Positions 44,201 to 51,904 of a DNA stretch of 64,000 nt are shown here, piece by piece (positions within the stretch are counted from its first letter, which is position 1; every line of letters begins with the position of its first letter). The notes below the pieces were generated by a model. The model was not told where the DNA came from. It made no database searches and was given only the letters and a program-made list of their open reading frames with translations. The stretch is from assembly GCF_001515525.1 (NCBI RefSeq), contig NZ_BCNQ01000001.1:1-64000 (forward strand), written 5' to 3'. The position numbers were made by a program, and so were the translations under genes. This stretch comes from Piscicoccus intestinalis NBRC 104926 (GTDB lineage: Bacteria; Actinomycetota; Actinomycetes; Actinomycetales; Dermatophilaceae).

Positions 44201-45316
44201 GGGCCCGAAGATCGCCAACAGCCCGCGGATGATGGGGGAGTTCACCAGCGCCTGACCGAACGCCGCGAACGCCGGCAGCACGTCACCGGTGATCGTCTGC
44301 CCGATGCCTTGCAGCGCGGGCCACACCTTCGCCGCGACCTGCTGCGCGAACTGCGTGAACCAGCGCCCCACCGGGGACTGCGCGATCGCGTCGAACCCGG
44401 CCTTGAGGCGGGCCATCACGCCCTCACCGCCGCCGGCACGGGCGAACAGGTCACCCATCGCGCCACCGACAGCCGTGAACACGTCCAGCAGCGCCGACAT
44501 CGCAGGCAGCAACGCGGACCCGACGATCGCCTTGAAGTTTTCCCACGAGGCGGCGAGTCGTGCCTGTTTGCCGGCGTAAGTGTCCGCTTCCCGCGCGAAC
44601 TGACCCTGAGCCGCCGCGGACTGCTTCATGATCAACGAGACCCTGGCTTGCGCCTTGGCCTGCTCCAACGCGGCGCCCTTGAGTTTGTCCTGACCCTTCG
44701 CCGCGAGTTCGGCGTTGATCATCGACTCGTTCAGGGTGATGCCGTACCGTTCGAGCGGGTCGTACTCGCCGCGGAGCGCCGCGGAGAGGGCTTCGACGGA
44801 TTCCTTCGTGGTGCCGCCGAACGTTGCGGCGAGGTCGGCGCCGCGCTTGATCAGGATTTGTGTCTGGTCGCCGAAGTCCTTGAAACCTTGGTTCTTGAGC
44901 ATCGCGCCCATCGTGGTCGCGAGCTCGTTGTACTGGTTTTTCGACAGGCCGAGGTTCTTCGACGCCGCCGCGGACGCGGCGTTGATCGCGGCCGCCTGCT
45001 TCCCGAAGACGGTGTTGACGCCGCCCACGGACTGCTGCAGGTCGGACGCGCCCTTGATGGCGTCGGAGAAGAACGACCCGAGGCTGACCGTCGCGGCAGC
45101 CGCGGCCAGGGGCGCGAAGATCTTTTTCCCGACGCCGACCATGGCGCCGGACATGCCGCCGCCCATCTTCTTGCCCGCGTTGCGGCCGGTGCGGTCCGCG
45201 TCGGCCTCCACGCCGCGCATCTCCGCCGCGATTTCCTTGCGAAGCCCTTGAGTGCTCGGGACGATGGAGATCCACGCAGTGGCGAGTTCGATGCCGTTGG
45301 CCACCAGCACCCCCAC
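41300..45316 (-). CDS. Tape measure protein with M15-like peptidase domain
   Basis: 1,338 residues from GTG at 45316. N-terminal helical part (IELATAWISIVPSTQGLRKE), TMP core with INAASAAASKNLGLSKNQYN and LATTMGAMLKNQGFKDFGDQ, then Ala/Trp-rich 44-residue repeats (about residues 500-872), a membrane-active stretch, and a C-terminal M15-like zinc peptidase domain (about 1140-1245) with HSAYRPG, SYHSRGRAID (SxHxxGxAxD) and HWNHVHWA. Sets tail length and, through the peptidase, may open the cell wall at DNA entry. At 1,338 residues it predicts a tail near 200 nm by the usual 1.5 Å per residue rule (inference). Confidence 0.93.
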   Translation of the reverse strand: MGVLVANGIELATAWISIVPSTQGLRKEIAAEMRGVEADADRTGRNAGKKMGGGMSGAMVGVGKKIFAPLAAAAATVSLGSFFSDAIKGASDLQQSVGGVNTVFGKQAAAINAASAAASKNLGLSKNQYNELATTMGAMLKNQGFKDFGDQTQILIKRGADLAATFGGTTKESVEALSAALRGEYDPLERYGITLNESMINAELAAKGQDKLKGAALEQAKAQARVSLIMKQSAAAQGQFAREADTYAGKQARLAASWENFKAIVGSALLPAMSALLDVFTAVGGAMGDLFARAGGGEGVMARLKAGFDAIAQSPVGRWFTQFAQQVAAKVWPALQGIGQTITGDVLPAFAAFGQALVNSPIIRGLLAIFGPVVMGMIDGLVRVVRGAVNIIGGALKVLTGILTLDFGKAWEGLVQIVKGAFDGIIGLLQVGFLGRIGAVLKGAGVILGAAFKGIFGAAKGTIVASVTEMGLSVGQILGRLFGAAVKAAGVVLTAFLATSQTVWSAVSGAVSTAWGVISGVFASLTSWLGGRLATGWGQFRDAVVTAWSGASSAVSAAWSYLSGVFTQVAAWLGGRLAAGWAQFRSAAATAWSAVSAAVSAAWSVMSPIFTFLGNVLTKVLAGAWNAYKTAATVALALVVIGVQGMWNAAKGIFNLLAAALQATLVPAFKAFQTAATVAWSTVSTAVANAWARMSGVFSTLVAWVTGQLTAGWRTLQAAAQTAWSAITNAVSAAWARLLAIFTPLRAWAATTLTGAWNLLRSVAATAWAGITSAVSASWARLIAIFTPLRTWAVSTLTSAWATLRSATSTAWSAITTAVSNAYSRLVGWFTPLRTWATSTLTGAFNTLRATMSTVWSAITSTIGNAWSRISTSFTNLKNGVNSVWSFFQSAQRGIADVWSRLTGSVQGPINATRSWINANLVGKMNSALSGIGVSLRVPRLAKGGLWLGPGVTKAASGSVLPGYTPGRDVHRFWSPTGGRLDLSGGEAIMVPEWVRALGPALIRQMNAIARRGGVGAIRRFLFGDGTPGSGAGDTPYLGRTAFASGGIWRPRSFAGGGILDTLKGVGGAVLDFFGNPFGAFVGLGKAILGDLPGTAGFAWGMARGFIPKVAEGVANKAKSLLSSMFGGTGPVGNGTASGNVMGWQNQWNWLRNAVPGVQLHSAYRPGAITATGNRSYHSRGRAIDVTPSMAVFNRIKSAWGSRIAELIYSPANGGQVWHGRPHMYTGVTRAMHWNHVHWAMKHGGLFDGVKLFDQGGLLRKGDVAVHQGMKPDRVLTDAQWKAVMRHLPVQQHAASPWAALQGGVHVHGDVYGDPERFAKKTTTRLRDELALVSLAGV
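42700..43815 (-). repeat. Degenerate 132-bp (44-residue) repeats in the tape measure gene
   Basis: At least seven units start with WSAxxxAVSxAW, for example WSAITNAVSAAWARLLAIFT, WAGITSAVSASWARLIAIFT, WSAITTAVSNAYSRLVGWFT, WSTVSTAVANAWARMSGVFS and WSAVSGAVSTAWGVISGVFA, each 44 residues apart. Typical tape measure periodicity but unusually clear; unit number would change tail length. Confidence 0.85.
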
Positions 45317-45326
45317 CCGGTCGTTG

Positions 45327-46036
45327 TCAGGATGCTTCGGGCAGTGACCAGCCGAGCCAGTCCGCGGTCTCGTCCAGGCTCATGCGGGCGTCACCGAGGT
45401 GTTTCTTCTCCGGCCGCAGCTCCGGCGGGAGCATGCACTCCGGCAGCTTGGGGCGGTCCTTCTCTTTCCCGGACCCGCGCTGCCAGTTCGCACCCGCGAG
45501 GGTGTGGTGTAGCAGCAGCTGCAAGTGCTCGGAGGTGGAGTGTCCGCACTCCGACATGGCCCGCTTGAACGGGGAATCGTCCGGGGCGTGCATGAGGACC
45601 ACGAGCAGGTCACGCCACCGGAACCGCGTGTTGGGGAAGTCCCGCAGCCGCTGCCCGTGGCGGATCAGTTCGTACTCGACCTCGGTGGGGTGCTCGTCGA
45701 TCAGGTCGACGAGCCCATGAATTCCCCCAGGCTCGTCTCCATCGCCGCCTGCAGCTCACCGATGCAGTCGGCCTGCTCCTTGAACGACAGCCCGTCCCAC
45801 GCGTCGAGGAATCCCCGCACGCCCTCGAACGCGTCTTCGACCATCGTGTACCCGGCGTCGATCTCGTCCCGTCGACGGTTCAGCCGCAGCCATTTCGGGG
45901 AGAACACGTCGTGCAACGGCCTGGACGTGAACTCGTCGCCGCCGATGGTGAGAGTGACGGTGTCGTCATCGACAGACGCCGTCGCTTTCGGCTTCCGGTC
46001 CGCGGGCTTCTTCGCGCCTGCTGGCGTCGTGGGCAT
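45327..46036 (-). CDS. Tail assembly chaperone GT, made by -1 frameshift
   Basis: A 236-residue fusion is made if ribosomes slip -1 at GGGGGAA (45722-45728). After the slip the product continues HGLVDLIDEHPTEVEYELIR and RWRDLLVVLMHAPDDSPFKR and ends SLDETADWLGWSLPEAS at 45327. The downstream frame has no start of its own near the junction and opens exactly at the slip site, as in lambda G/GT and most long-tailed phages. The GT form links the tape measure protein to tail tube subunits during assembly; it does not enter the virion in lambda. Confidence 0.9.
45701..46036 (-). CDS. Tail assembly chaperone G
   Basis: 111 residues from ATG at 46036 with AGGAAGGGG-type RBS. Lys/Pro-rich start (MPTTPAGAKKPADRKPKATA), then VTLTIGGDEFTSRPLHDVFS and an acidic helical end (GELQAAMETSLGEFMGSST). 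This is the unshifted product made most of the time; it holds the tape measure soluble. Sits between major tail protein and tape measure genes, the canonical position. Confidence 0.9.
   Translation of the reverse strand: MPTTPAGAKKPADRKPKATASVDDDTVTLTIGGDEFTSRPLHDVFSPKWLRLNRRRDEIDAGYTMVEDAFEGVRGFLDAWDGLSFKEQADCIGELQAAMETSLGEFMGSST
45722..45728 (-). promoter_or_regulatory. Programmed -1 ribosomal slippery site GGGGGAA
   Basis: In the zero frame the site reads CTG GGG GAA; both tRNAs can re-pair after moving back one base (GGG to GGG, GAA to GGA). It lies 8 codons before the G stop codon. The frame downstream is open for 131 residues. All hallmarks of the G/GT frameshift. Confidence 0.9.
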
Positions 46037-46078
46037 CCCGGCCCCTTCCTATACTCGATTCCCGGCACTGATGGATGG

Positions 46079-46118
46079 GGCGTCTGGGGGCGGGCCGGGA
46101 TGGAAACCCCCAGACGCC
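46079..46118 (-). other. Long hairpin between major tail protein and tail chaperone genes
   Basis: A perfect 12-bp stem (46079-46090 with 46107-46118) around a 16-nt loop fills the 88-bp gap. No T run follows in the leftward direction, so it is not a classic terminator. It probably protects the 3' end of the highly needed major tail protein mRNA or partly stops transcription to lower chaperone expression. Confidence 0.6.
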
Positions 46119-46124
46119 GGCTTG

Positions 46125-46706
46125 TTACGGGGCGAGCTTCTTCCCGTCGTCGGAGTAGATGTAGAGCTTCACGCCCTCGTCGTCGGGGAAACATTCGACG
46201 GTGACGGGGTAGCCGATGATGGAGGAGTCCTGGAAGGTGATGTCGCCGACCTCGGTGACCTGGGAGTCCGGCGCGACGAGCCGCATGCGGGCGTCGCCGT
46301 CCTTGATCTCCATGACCCGGACACGGTGGGGCAGCTGCTCCGCGGTGACCCGCACCGCCAGCAGGTTCCCGGAGGAGGCGGAGGCGGCGGTCGCGGTGAC
46401 GTTCGGCTCGCCGTACACCTCACGGTTCACGTCCGCGCGGGCGGCCTCGATCATCGTGTACTGCAGCGTGACGGAGTGCTCGTTCTGGGTGATCTTGACG
46501 ACGTCACCACCCCACGCCTTGATCTTGTCGGTCTCGCGCCCGATGGTCATGGACACCCCGTCTTCGGAGATGTACCCGACCCCGACGATCGCCGCGTCAA
46601 CCGCCGCGACGGTATCCGTCGGCAAAGGCGACAGCAGCGGACCGGACAGCAGGCCACCGGTAGCGAGCGGCTTACCGGCGATGACATTCTGGACCAGATT
46701 GGCCAC
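46125..46706 (-). CDS. Major tail protein
   Basis: 193 residues from ATG at 46706. MANLVQNVIAGKPLATGGLL, VGVGYISEDGVSMTIGRETD, IKAWGGDVVKITQNEHSVTL and VECFPDDEGVKLYIYSDDGK: the tube-forming fold pattern (the 'GRxxxxIxAWGGD' segment is frequent in actinophage tail tube proteins). Correct size and position, upstream of the frameshifted chaperone pair. Forms the tail tube. Confidence 0.88.
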   Translation of the reverse strand: MANLVQNVIAGKPLATGGLLSGPLLSPLPTDTVAAVDAAIVGVGYISEDGVSMTIGRETDKIKAWGGDVVKITQNEHSVTLQYTMIEAARADVNREVYGEPNVTATAASASSGNLLAVRVTAEQLPHRVRVMEIKDGDARMRLVAPDSQVTEVGDITFQDSSIIGYPVTVECFPDDEGVKLYIYSDDGKKLAP

Positions 46707-46770
46707 GGTGATTTCTCGCTTCCCAGTGCTTCCCGGCCCTGGGTTATGTATTCAGTTGTTGCTACAAAAG

Positions 46771-46962
46771 TCAGGTGGTGCGGGGGTTCCTCACGTTCAA
46801 CCCGTCGCCGCGGATCTCGCCCTCACACGCGACCAGCACCAGCTCCCGCACGTCCTCCGCCGCGAACCCGAGCGCGGTGAGTTCGTCACGGAACATCGCC
46901 AGCGCCGTCGCCGTCGACACACGGTCACGGCCGCGCGGGGGGCGATCGAACACGTCACTCAC
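46771..46962 (-). CDS. Small phage protein, neck/tail region
   Basis: 63 residues from GTG at 46962, overlapping the preceding stop by 8 bp (GTGAGTGA). VSDVFDRPPRGRDRVSTATA then MFRDELTALGFAAEDVRELV; a short helical protein. Not recognised. Its overlap with a small gene upstream and position before the major tail protein make it likely real; role unknown. Confidence 0.65.
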   Translation of the reverse strand: MSDVFDRPPRGRDRVSTATALAMFRDELTALGFAAEDVRELVLVACEGEIRGDGLNVRNPRTT

Positions 46963-47143
46963 CGGCGTCGACTTCCAGTCCGTCCACGACGCGCGGGCCC
47001 GCGCCTGGCTTCGGCAGGATTCGCGGCGGCTCCGCACCCGACGCCGGGACACGCGCCCAGCCCTGCGCCTCCCACCTGGCGACATCGGCCTCGGGGACCT
47101 TCACGACCGACCCGAACACCGGGTGACTCAACTTCACTGCCAT
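46955..47143 (-). CDS. Small phage protein, neck/tail region
   Basis: 62 residues from ATG at 47143. MAVKLSHPVFGSVVKVPEAD, then VARWEAQGWARVPASGAEPP. The pattern 'VPEADVxxWxAQGW' is common in short actinophage proteins between tail terminator and major tail protein. No function known. Confidence 0.75.
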   Translation of the reverse strand: MAVKLSHPVFGSVVKVPEADVARWEAQGWARVPASGAEPPRILPKPGAGPRVVDGLEVDAGE

Positions 47144-47161
47144 GATGCCTCCCCAAACGAT

Positions 47162-47602
47162 TCACCGAACCGCACACCGAACCAGCAGCTCGTGCAGGAA
47201 CTGATACCTGGGCATCGTCGTCCGCGGGTCCTCAAAGTTCACCGGCCCGGAGCCTTCCGCCACATGCGACAGCCACGCACCCGCCGGCGCGGCCGGATCA
47301 CCGCCCTGGACAAGGGTGTTGTCCAGGGCGAGGAGCGCCGCCCGTGCATCGGCGCACAGACGCCATGCATCCGTCGACTTCCCGGCCCAACACTCCACGA
47401 GGACCGTCGGCCGGTCATGCGCCGGCGACCAACGAACACCGCCGGTGCGGGACACCCGAACCATCCGCGCAGGGAACGCCAACTCACCAGACTTCGACCT
47501 CGGGATGCTCGTTGCGACCGTCGCCCCGGGCAGCAGCGGCCGCAGATACGCAATGACATGCGCCTCCACGTCCACGCTCTCCGCGCCGACCACGGCCGCC
47601 AC
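47162..47602 (-). CDS. Tail terminator / tail completion protein
   Basis: 146 residues from ATG at 47602, 3 bp after the upstream stop. AESVDVEAHVIAYLRPLLPG, VATSIPRSKSGELAFPARMV, VLVECWAGKSTDAWRLCADA, YQFLHELLVRCAVR. Secondary pattern (alpha, beta strands, then VExWA and ALxALdN helix) fits gpU-like tail terminators of actinophages, and the gene order head-tail connector, this, major tail protein agrees. Confidence 0.78.
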   Translation of the reverse strand: MAAVVGAESVDVEAHVIAYLRPLLPGATVATSIPRSKSGELAFPARMVRVSRTGGVRWSPAHDRPTVLVECWAGKSTDAWRLCADARAALLALDNTLVQGGDPAAPAGAWLSHVAEGSGPVNFEDPRTTMPRYQFLHELLVRCAVR

Positions 47603-47605
47603 CCC

Positions 47606-47857
47606 TCACCGCCCGGCGTCGATCGACCGCACCAGAACGTTGGTCTTCGCGTTCGCGCGCCGCGCACCACGCGACGCCGCGATCACCGCCGCACGAGACC
47701 GCGTCGCGCCCTCACCCGACACCGCCACAAACCCGTCATCCTCACCACCGGCGGCGTCACGGATACGCTCCGCCCGCCGCAGCAGATCAGCCTTGATCCT
47801 CGGGTGCCGCAGCAGCTGCTCGAACCCGCGCTCGTGGAACTTGATCCGCACCGCCAC
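47606..47857 (-). CDS. Neck / HK97 gp10-like head-tail protein
   Basis: 83 residues from ATG at 47857, 1 bp after the preceding stop. MAVRIKFHERGFEQLLRHPR, AERIRDAAGGEDDGFVAVSG, AAVIAASRGARRANAKTNVL. Small basic neck protein with the HK97 gp10-like order of strand-helix-strand; commonly annotated as head-tail connector or minor tail protein. Confidence 0.75.
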   Translation of the reverse strand: MAVRIKFHERGFEQLLRHPRIKADLLRRAERIRDAAGGEDDGFVAVSGEGATRSRAAVIAASRGARRANAKTNVLVRSIDAGR

Positions 47858-47858
47858 G

Positions 47859-48236
47859 TCAGCCCTCCACCCTGTTCAGGTCGAACGTGACGCCCGCGAC
47901 CGGATTCGACCACGGCCCAGACGTCCAGTCCGCGACCGGGCCGTCCACCTCGAACTCATCCCCAGCCAGCAGCACAGCACCAGTGTTGTCCTGCACGAAC
48001 GGCCACACCACCCGGTCATGCTCACCCACCTGCGTGCCCGCCGGCGCGTACACCGTCAGGCCCTCCACAACAAGATGCCGCCTGGCCTCCACCGGCTCAT
48101 CCGACAGGCGCGGCGACACCGCATGCACCGCCACCGCCACCGGATCAGCCCACGAATCCTCCACATTCCCGTGCGCGTCCGGCTCCCCCGATGAGGACCA
48201 CACTCGGTGCCCGATCGTCCACGGCGTCGGGATCAC
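47859..48236 (-). CDS. Head-to-tail stopper / connector
   Basis: 125 residues. GTG at 48236 is chosen because it overlaps the upstream stop in the standard GTGA manner; GTGs at 48245 and 48248 are also in frame. VIPTPWTIGHRVWSSSGEPD, DPVAVAVHAVSPRLSDEPVE, VEGLTVYAPAGTQVGEHDRV, GDEFEVDGPVADWTSGPWSN. Beta-rich with the 'vDGPVxdWtsGPW' ending often seen in actinophage head-tail stoppers. Confidence 0.8.
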   Translation of the reverse strand: MIPTPWTIGHRVWSSSGEPDAHGNVEDSWADPVAVAVHAVSPRLSDEPVEARRHLVVEGLTVYAPAGTQVGEHDRVVWPFVQDNTGAVLLAGDEFEVDGPVADWTSGPWSNPVAGVTFDLNRVEG

Positions 48237-48715
48237 GCCAGCCACCACGCTTCAACGACCCAGCCACGCGCGACCGCGTCCCTATACGACACAGCTTCAC
48301 GTGCTCGAGCTACCTCACCGGCGTGAGCCGCAAGACGCCCGCCGCCGAGCATGATCGAGAACGCCCCATCCCGCGCGCCGTCGATGGCCGCGCAGACACC
48401 CTGCAGATCGTGGAACTCGGACTGCAGGAACGCGCCCCGGCGGTCCGAGCGGGGCTCGACCCGCTGCGTGAAAGGACCGGCCGTCTGTGTCGTCACCTCA
48501 CCGGCACCGGTCTCGGCCCAACGGGTGACAGCGTCCAGGATGATCGCCCGGACCGTCTCCGCCTGATCGGTGGATAGCCCGTCACCGGCGATGCACGGCG
48601 CGATCGCCACAGCCCGCGCGGTGATGGACCGGATCATCGCCGCTGCCTTCTCGTCCCCGATACCGGGAACGAACACGGCGACGTCGGCGGGAGTCACGAA
48701 CTCAACACTCACCAC
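48233..48715 (-). CDS. Head-tail connector (Gp15/Gp19-like adaptor)
   Basis: 160 residues from GTG at 48715 (a second GTG at 48712 is in frame). FVTPADVAVFVPGIGDEKAA, IAPCIAGDGLSTDQAETVRA, IILDAVTRWAETGAGEVTTQ: helical adaptor fold that binds under the portal. Position after the capsid gene and before the stopper supports this. Confidence 0.8.
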   Translation of the reverse strand: MVSVEFVTPADVAVFVPGIGDEKAAAMIRSITARAVAIAPCIAGDGLSTDQAETVRAIILDAVTRWAETGAGEVTTQTAGPFTQRVEPRSDRRGAFLQSEFHDLQGVCAAIDGARDGAFSIMLGGGRLAAHAGEVARAREAVSYRDAVARGWVVEAWWLA

Positions 48716-48739
48716 GTGACCCCCGCCCGCACGCCGCTG

Positions 48740-48937
48740 CTACTCGCTGGCGTCGTCGTCGCCGCTGTCGGCGTCTGTCTTCCGGCGTGCCGGGCGCTTC
48801 GGCTTCTCCTCCTCGAGGAGGTGAGCGCCGACGAGCCCGTCGGCCCACTCCGGCAGATCGTCGCCCTCCGCGAGGGTCACGACCTCCAGCGTGTCGGGCC
48901 GCATCACAGCCGTGTTGCCCGTCAACTTCGGCATCAC
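48740..48937 (-). CDS. Small acidic/basic phage protein after the capsid gene
   Basis: 65 residues from GTG at 48937, overlapping the capsid stop by 4 bp. MMPKLTGNTAVMRPDTLEVV, DLPEWADGLVGAHLLEEEKP, then a charged tail KRPARRKTDADSGDDDASE. The 'lpeWaxxlvgxHll' motif is frequent in small head proteins of actinophages. Function unknown. Confidence 0.75.
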   Translation of the reverse strand: MMPKLTGNTAVMRPDTLEVVTLAEGDDLPEWADGLVGAHLLEEEKPKRPARRKTDADSGDDDASE

Positions 48938-49956
48938 AGCACCTTCACGGCCATCGCACGGTTCGCGTCACGCGCCACCGGCAGCGTGATCGCGTCCGCC
49001 ATGACCTCGACCGTGTAGGGGATGCGGTCCTCCCGGTACACGCCGACCACGACACCCGGCTGCTCACCGGGCGCGATGTCGAACTCCGGGGACTCCGACG
49101 TGACCGTCTGCCCGTAGAACGTGGCACCCAGCTCGGTGCCGTCCTGGTCGAACGGGTCCGTCGGCGACGGAAGGAAGTAGATCCACTCCTTCGGCAGCAC
49201 CAAACCGGACTTCGTGGACCGGTTGTACTTCTCGATCGACGGGTAGCCTGCGGCGTCGATGATCGAGTTGACCTCACCGGCCATCGGCATGCGCGTGGCG
49301 CCACCGACGAGGACGGTGTGGAACTGCGCGCCGCGAGCGAACGCCGAGAACGCGGCATCCGACATGACGATGCAGCCCGGGCGGTCACCGCGGTTCTTCG
49401 TGGCGTACAGCTCCAGCCACGTGTCCAGCTGCTCCATCCGGTCCGTCGCCGGGTCAGACCACAGCGCCGGAGCCGTGAACGACAGCGCAGAGTCACGCCC
49501 GAAGTCGTCGTTCAGGATGAAGTTGTGCTGGTTCGCGAGAGCCTTACCGGTGTGGATCACCTGGCCGCGGGTCCGCTCGTTGCGGTCCGCGATCGACCAC
49601 GCCGCACGACGAATCGCCCACTCGACCGACTTGCGAACCTGGTCCTCCGGCAGACGCCGAAGGGCCTTCTGGGTCCGCTCGTCGATCGGCTGGTTGTTGC
49701 TCATCGCAACCAGCTCGATCAGCGTGGAGCCGACCACGTCCGAGGAGATGATCTCCGGGGCAGCGTTGTACGCCCGGTAGTACGCCTCGTCCACCAGGCC
49801 GTGCTCGCCCTTGATGAACTTCACGTGGTCATCCGCGACGGACACGTTCGGCAGGAACCGCGACAGCGATCCCTTCGCCTGCTCGCGTGCCTGCAGCTCC
49901 GCGCGGGCGATACCGGTCGCCTCGACCGGGGTGATGATGTCAGTCCACAGAGGCAT
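48934..49956 (-). CDS. Major capsid protein (gpE family)
   Basis: 340 residues from ATG at 49956. MPLWTDIITPVEATGIARAE, LSRFLPNVSVADDHVKFIKG, YRAYNAAPEIISSDVVGSTL, ALRRLPEDQVRKSVEWAIRR; ends VARDANRAMAVKVL. HK97-fold capsid of the lambda gpE family, full length. Directly follows the decoration protein gene. Assembles the head around the scaffold. Confidence 0.9.
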   Translation of the reverse strand: MPLWTDIITPVEATGIARAELQAREQAKGSLSRFLPNVSVADDHVKFIKGEHGLVDEAYYRAYNAAPEIISSDVVGSTLIELVAMSNNQPIDERTQKALRRLPEDQVRKSVEWAIRRAAWSIADRNERTRGQVIHTGKALANQHNFILNDDFGRDSALSFTAPALWSDPATDRMEQLDTWLELYATKNRGDRPGCIVMSDAAFSAFARGAQFHTVLVGGATRMPMAGEVNSIIDAAGYPSIEKYNRSTKSGLVLPKEWIYFLPSPTDPFDQDGTELGATFYGQTVTSESPEFDIAPGEQPGVVVGVYREDRIPYTVEVMADAITLPVARDANRAMAVKVL

Positions 49957-49961
49957 TCAGA

Positions 49962-50333
49962 TCACACCCCAGCCGTGAAGTAGAAACCGGCCGGCGCGGC
50001 GGCCGGGAGGTTGGCGGACACGGGGAGGAACCCGGTGCGGATCGACCCGTGGAACAGGAACGCGGCGGCGCGGTCCTCCACACCATCGGTCTCGTGGTCG
50101 CCCATGAGGAACGCGAGCTTCTCCCCGGCTGCTCCGGTGAAGGGCTTCACGGCCTTCGGGTCAGCGATGTTCACGATCAGGCCGGACTTGAAGTACCCGT
50201 CCGGGTAGTGAGTGGCCTTGGTGAACGTGGAGACGTCGAGCATCGCGGTGGTCACCGCGTCGCGAATCCCGTGGGTATGGAGAAGCCACCGGAAGTCTCC
50301 CGAACCAAGGGTCTTCGAAACGATGCCAGGCAT
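49962..50333 (-). CDS. Head decoration protein
   Basis: 123 residues from ATG at 50333 with GAAAGGGG-type RBS. MPGIVSKTLGSGDFRWLLHT, SGLIVNIADPKAVKPFTGAA, AAFLFHGSIRTGFLPVSANL. Size, beta-rich composition and place between scaffold and gpE-type capsid fit a gpD-like decoration protein that stabilises the shell. Assignment rests mostly on context. Confidence 0.72.
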   Translation of the reverse strand: MPGIVSKTLGSGDFRWLLHTHGIRDAVTTAMLDVSTFTKATHYPDGYFKSGLIVNIADPKAVKPFTGAAGEKLAFLMGDHETDGVEDRAAAFLFHGSIRTGFLPVSANLPAAAPAGFYFTAGV

Positions 50334-50368
50334 TCTGGATCGCCCCTTTCCTTTGAATTACGGGTGAT

Positions 50369-51013
50369 TTAGGTGCCGCTACGCGCAGAACGCGCCTGAT
50401 AAGCGCGCATCGCGTCAGCGACCGAACTGGGCTTGCCGGAGTCGACCGCCCCAGCGGACGGGTCAGGCTTCGGCACCGGGGGAGCCGCGACAGCCGCCAA
50501 CTCCGCCTTGAAGGCGTCAGCGTCGGCCTCGAACTCCTCCCGGGTCGTCCCGGACAGGCGTCGCGCCTGCGCGAGAGAGAGGCCCTTTGCGGCGGCGACC
50601 TCGTTCCGTGTGCGCTCCTGCTCGAACGCCGCCAACCTCGCGTTGGCCTCCTCGAGCTGCTTGCGTGCGTCGTCGCGTTCCGCGACAGCGCGTTCCTGCT
50701 CCGTCATCTGCTGACGGCGCAGCTCATCCAACTGCGCCTGCGCCTCATCAGCGCGGCGCTTCTCCTCCCGAGCGGCCTTCCGCTCGGCAGCGATCGCCTT
50801 CCGCCCGGCGTCACCGAGACCATCGGAATCGCTCCGAGACTCCGGCTCCTTCTCAGGCGGCTTCTGCTCATCCTGCTGCTCGTCGGGCTGCCCGCCCTCG
50901 TCGTCGGCCTCCATGCGGGCGCCGCCGAACACAGCCCTGTGGAACGCCAGCAGCGCATCCACGGCGCCAGGAGCGGACAGGTCGAACGGGTAGGGGAGGG
51001 AACTTCCAGACAT
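50369..51013 (-). CDS. Scaffolding protein
   Basis: 214 residues from ATG at 51013. N-terminal SSLPYPFDLSAPGAVDALLA, acidic region (EGGQPDEQQDEQKPPEKEPE), long charged coiled-coil about residues 70-150 (ARKQLEEANARLAAFEQERT), then VAAAKGLSLAQARRLSGTTR. Charged coiled-coil plus position upstream of capsid genes is diagnostic of phage scaffolds. It is expected to leave the head during maturation; no protease domain is fused to it. Confidence 0.87.
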   Translation of the reverse strand: MSGSSLPYPFDLSAPGAVDALLAFHRAVFGGARMEADDEGGQPDEQQDEQKPPEKEPESRSDSDGLGDAGRKAIAAERKAAREEKRRADEAQAQLDELRRQQMTEQERAVAERDDARKQLEEANARLAAFEQERTRNEVAAAKGLSLAQARRLSGTTREEFEADADAFKAELAAVAAPPVPKPDPSAGAVDSGKPSSVADAMRAYQARSARSGT

Positions 51014-51070
51014 GCGTTGTGCTCCGAATCGCTCGGTTGAAGCCCGCTCGGCGTCGCGCCAGCGGGTGGT

Positions 51071-51904
51071 TTAGGTGATGTACGCGTACTCGCGCAGCAG
51101 CCGGACAGCGTCGTCACGGCTCGTGGCGGACGCGAGGATCGACTCAGGCATCAGCCGCGCCCCGCGCACACCGGAACGCCCAGCAACACCAGCTCGCGAC
51201 GTTCCTTCGGACGTCACCAGCACGGAACGCGCACTAACCTGTGCAGTCGACATGCCGCGGCGCGCGTTCACGACCTGCCCCATGTCCGCACCCAGCCGGA
51301 TCGCCTCAGCCCCGGCCTTCCCGAACGTAGCGTCCTGCTCCGCCCCGGTCAGCGAGTCGAAGTACTCCCGCGGGTCCGTCCGGAAATCCCCGGCCGCGTC
51401 CTCCATCGCCGGGATATGCCGGCACGCGCACCGCGGGTGACGTTGGAAACCGTCGCTCCACCGGTACCAGCGGCCAGCGAGGATCACACACCGGCCGCAC
51501 GCGCCAGGGTTGACCATCCGCACATACCCGGTCACCTGCGGGTGCGTCCCAAGTGACACAGCCGCGGCCTGCCGGGCAACGTCCTGCAACTGGGTCTCGA
51601 CGATCATGTCGAACTGCGCCGCAGTCGCCGCCAACTGCAGCAGCGACCCTAGGTCACGGCCGTCTGACGCGACCCCAACCAGCGCCTCCGGGCGAACCTC
51701 CGCGGCGGGGGAGGGGTCGATGCCCTGCTCGGCGAGCATCGCCTCGAACGCCGCTAACGTCTCGGTCGCCGCCGCCAACTGCAGCCCGATCATGATCGCC
51801 AACAGCCGGTCAGGTGATTCATCACGTACCCGGCGCGCCGCGAGCAGACCAAGCGCCGTGATCCGCGCCTGCGTCGCGTAATGCTCAACCGCCGACGACA
51901 GCAC
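51071..51904 (-). CDS. MuF-like minor head protein with zinc-binding cluster
   Basis: 277 residues from GTG at 51904, overlapping the portal gene by 20 bp. The core has VNPGACGRCVILAGRWYRWS followed by QRHPRCACRHIP, a Cys/His cluster (CGRC, then HxRCxCRH) typical of the actinophage MuF/VG15-type proteins encoded after the portal. C-terminal GRSGVRGARLMPESILAS. In related phages it is called capsid maturation protease or MuF-like; which activity it has is not certain. Confidence 0.82.
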   Translation of the reverse strand: MLSSAVEHYATQARITALGLLAARRVRDESPDRLLAIMIGLQLAAATETLAAFEAMLAEQGIDPSPAAEVRPEALVGVASDGRDLGSLLQLAATAAQFDMIVETQLQDVARQAAAVSLGTHPQVTGYVRMVNPGACGRCVILAGRWYRWSDGFQRHPRCACRHIPAMEDAAGDFRTDPREYFDSLTGAEQDATFGKAGAEAIRLGADMGQVVNARRGMSTAQVSARSVLVTSEGTSRAGVAGRSGVRGARLMPESILASATSRDDAVRLLREYAYIT

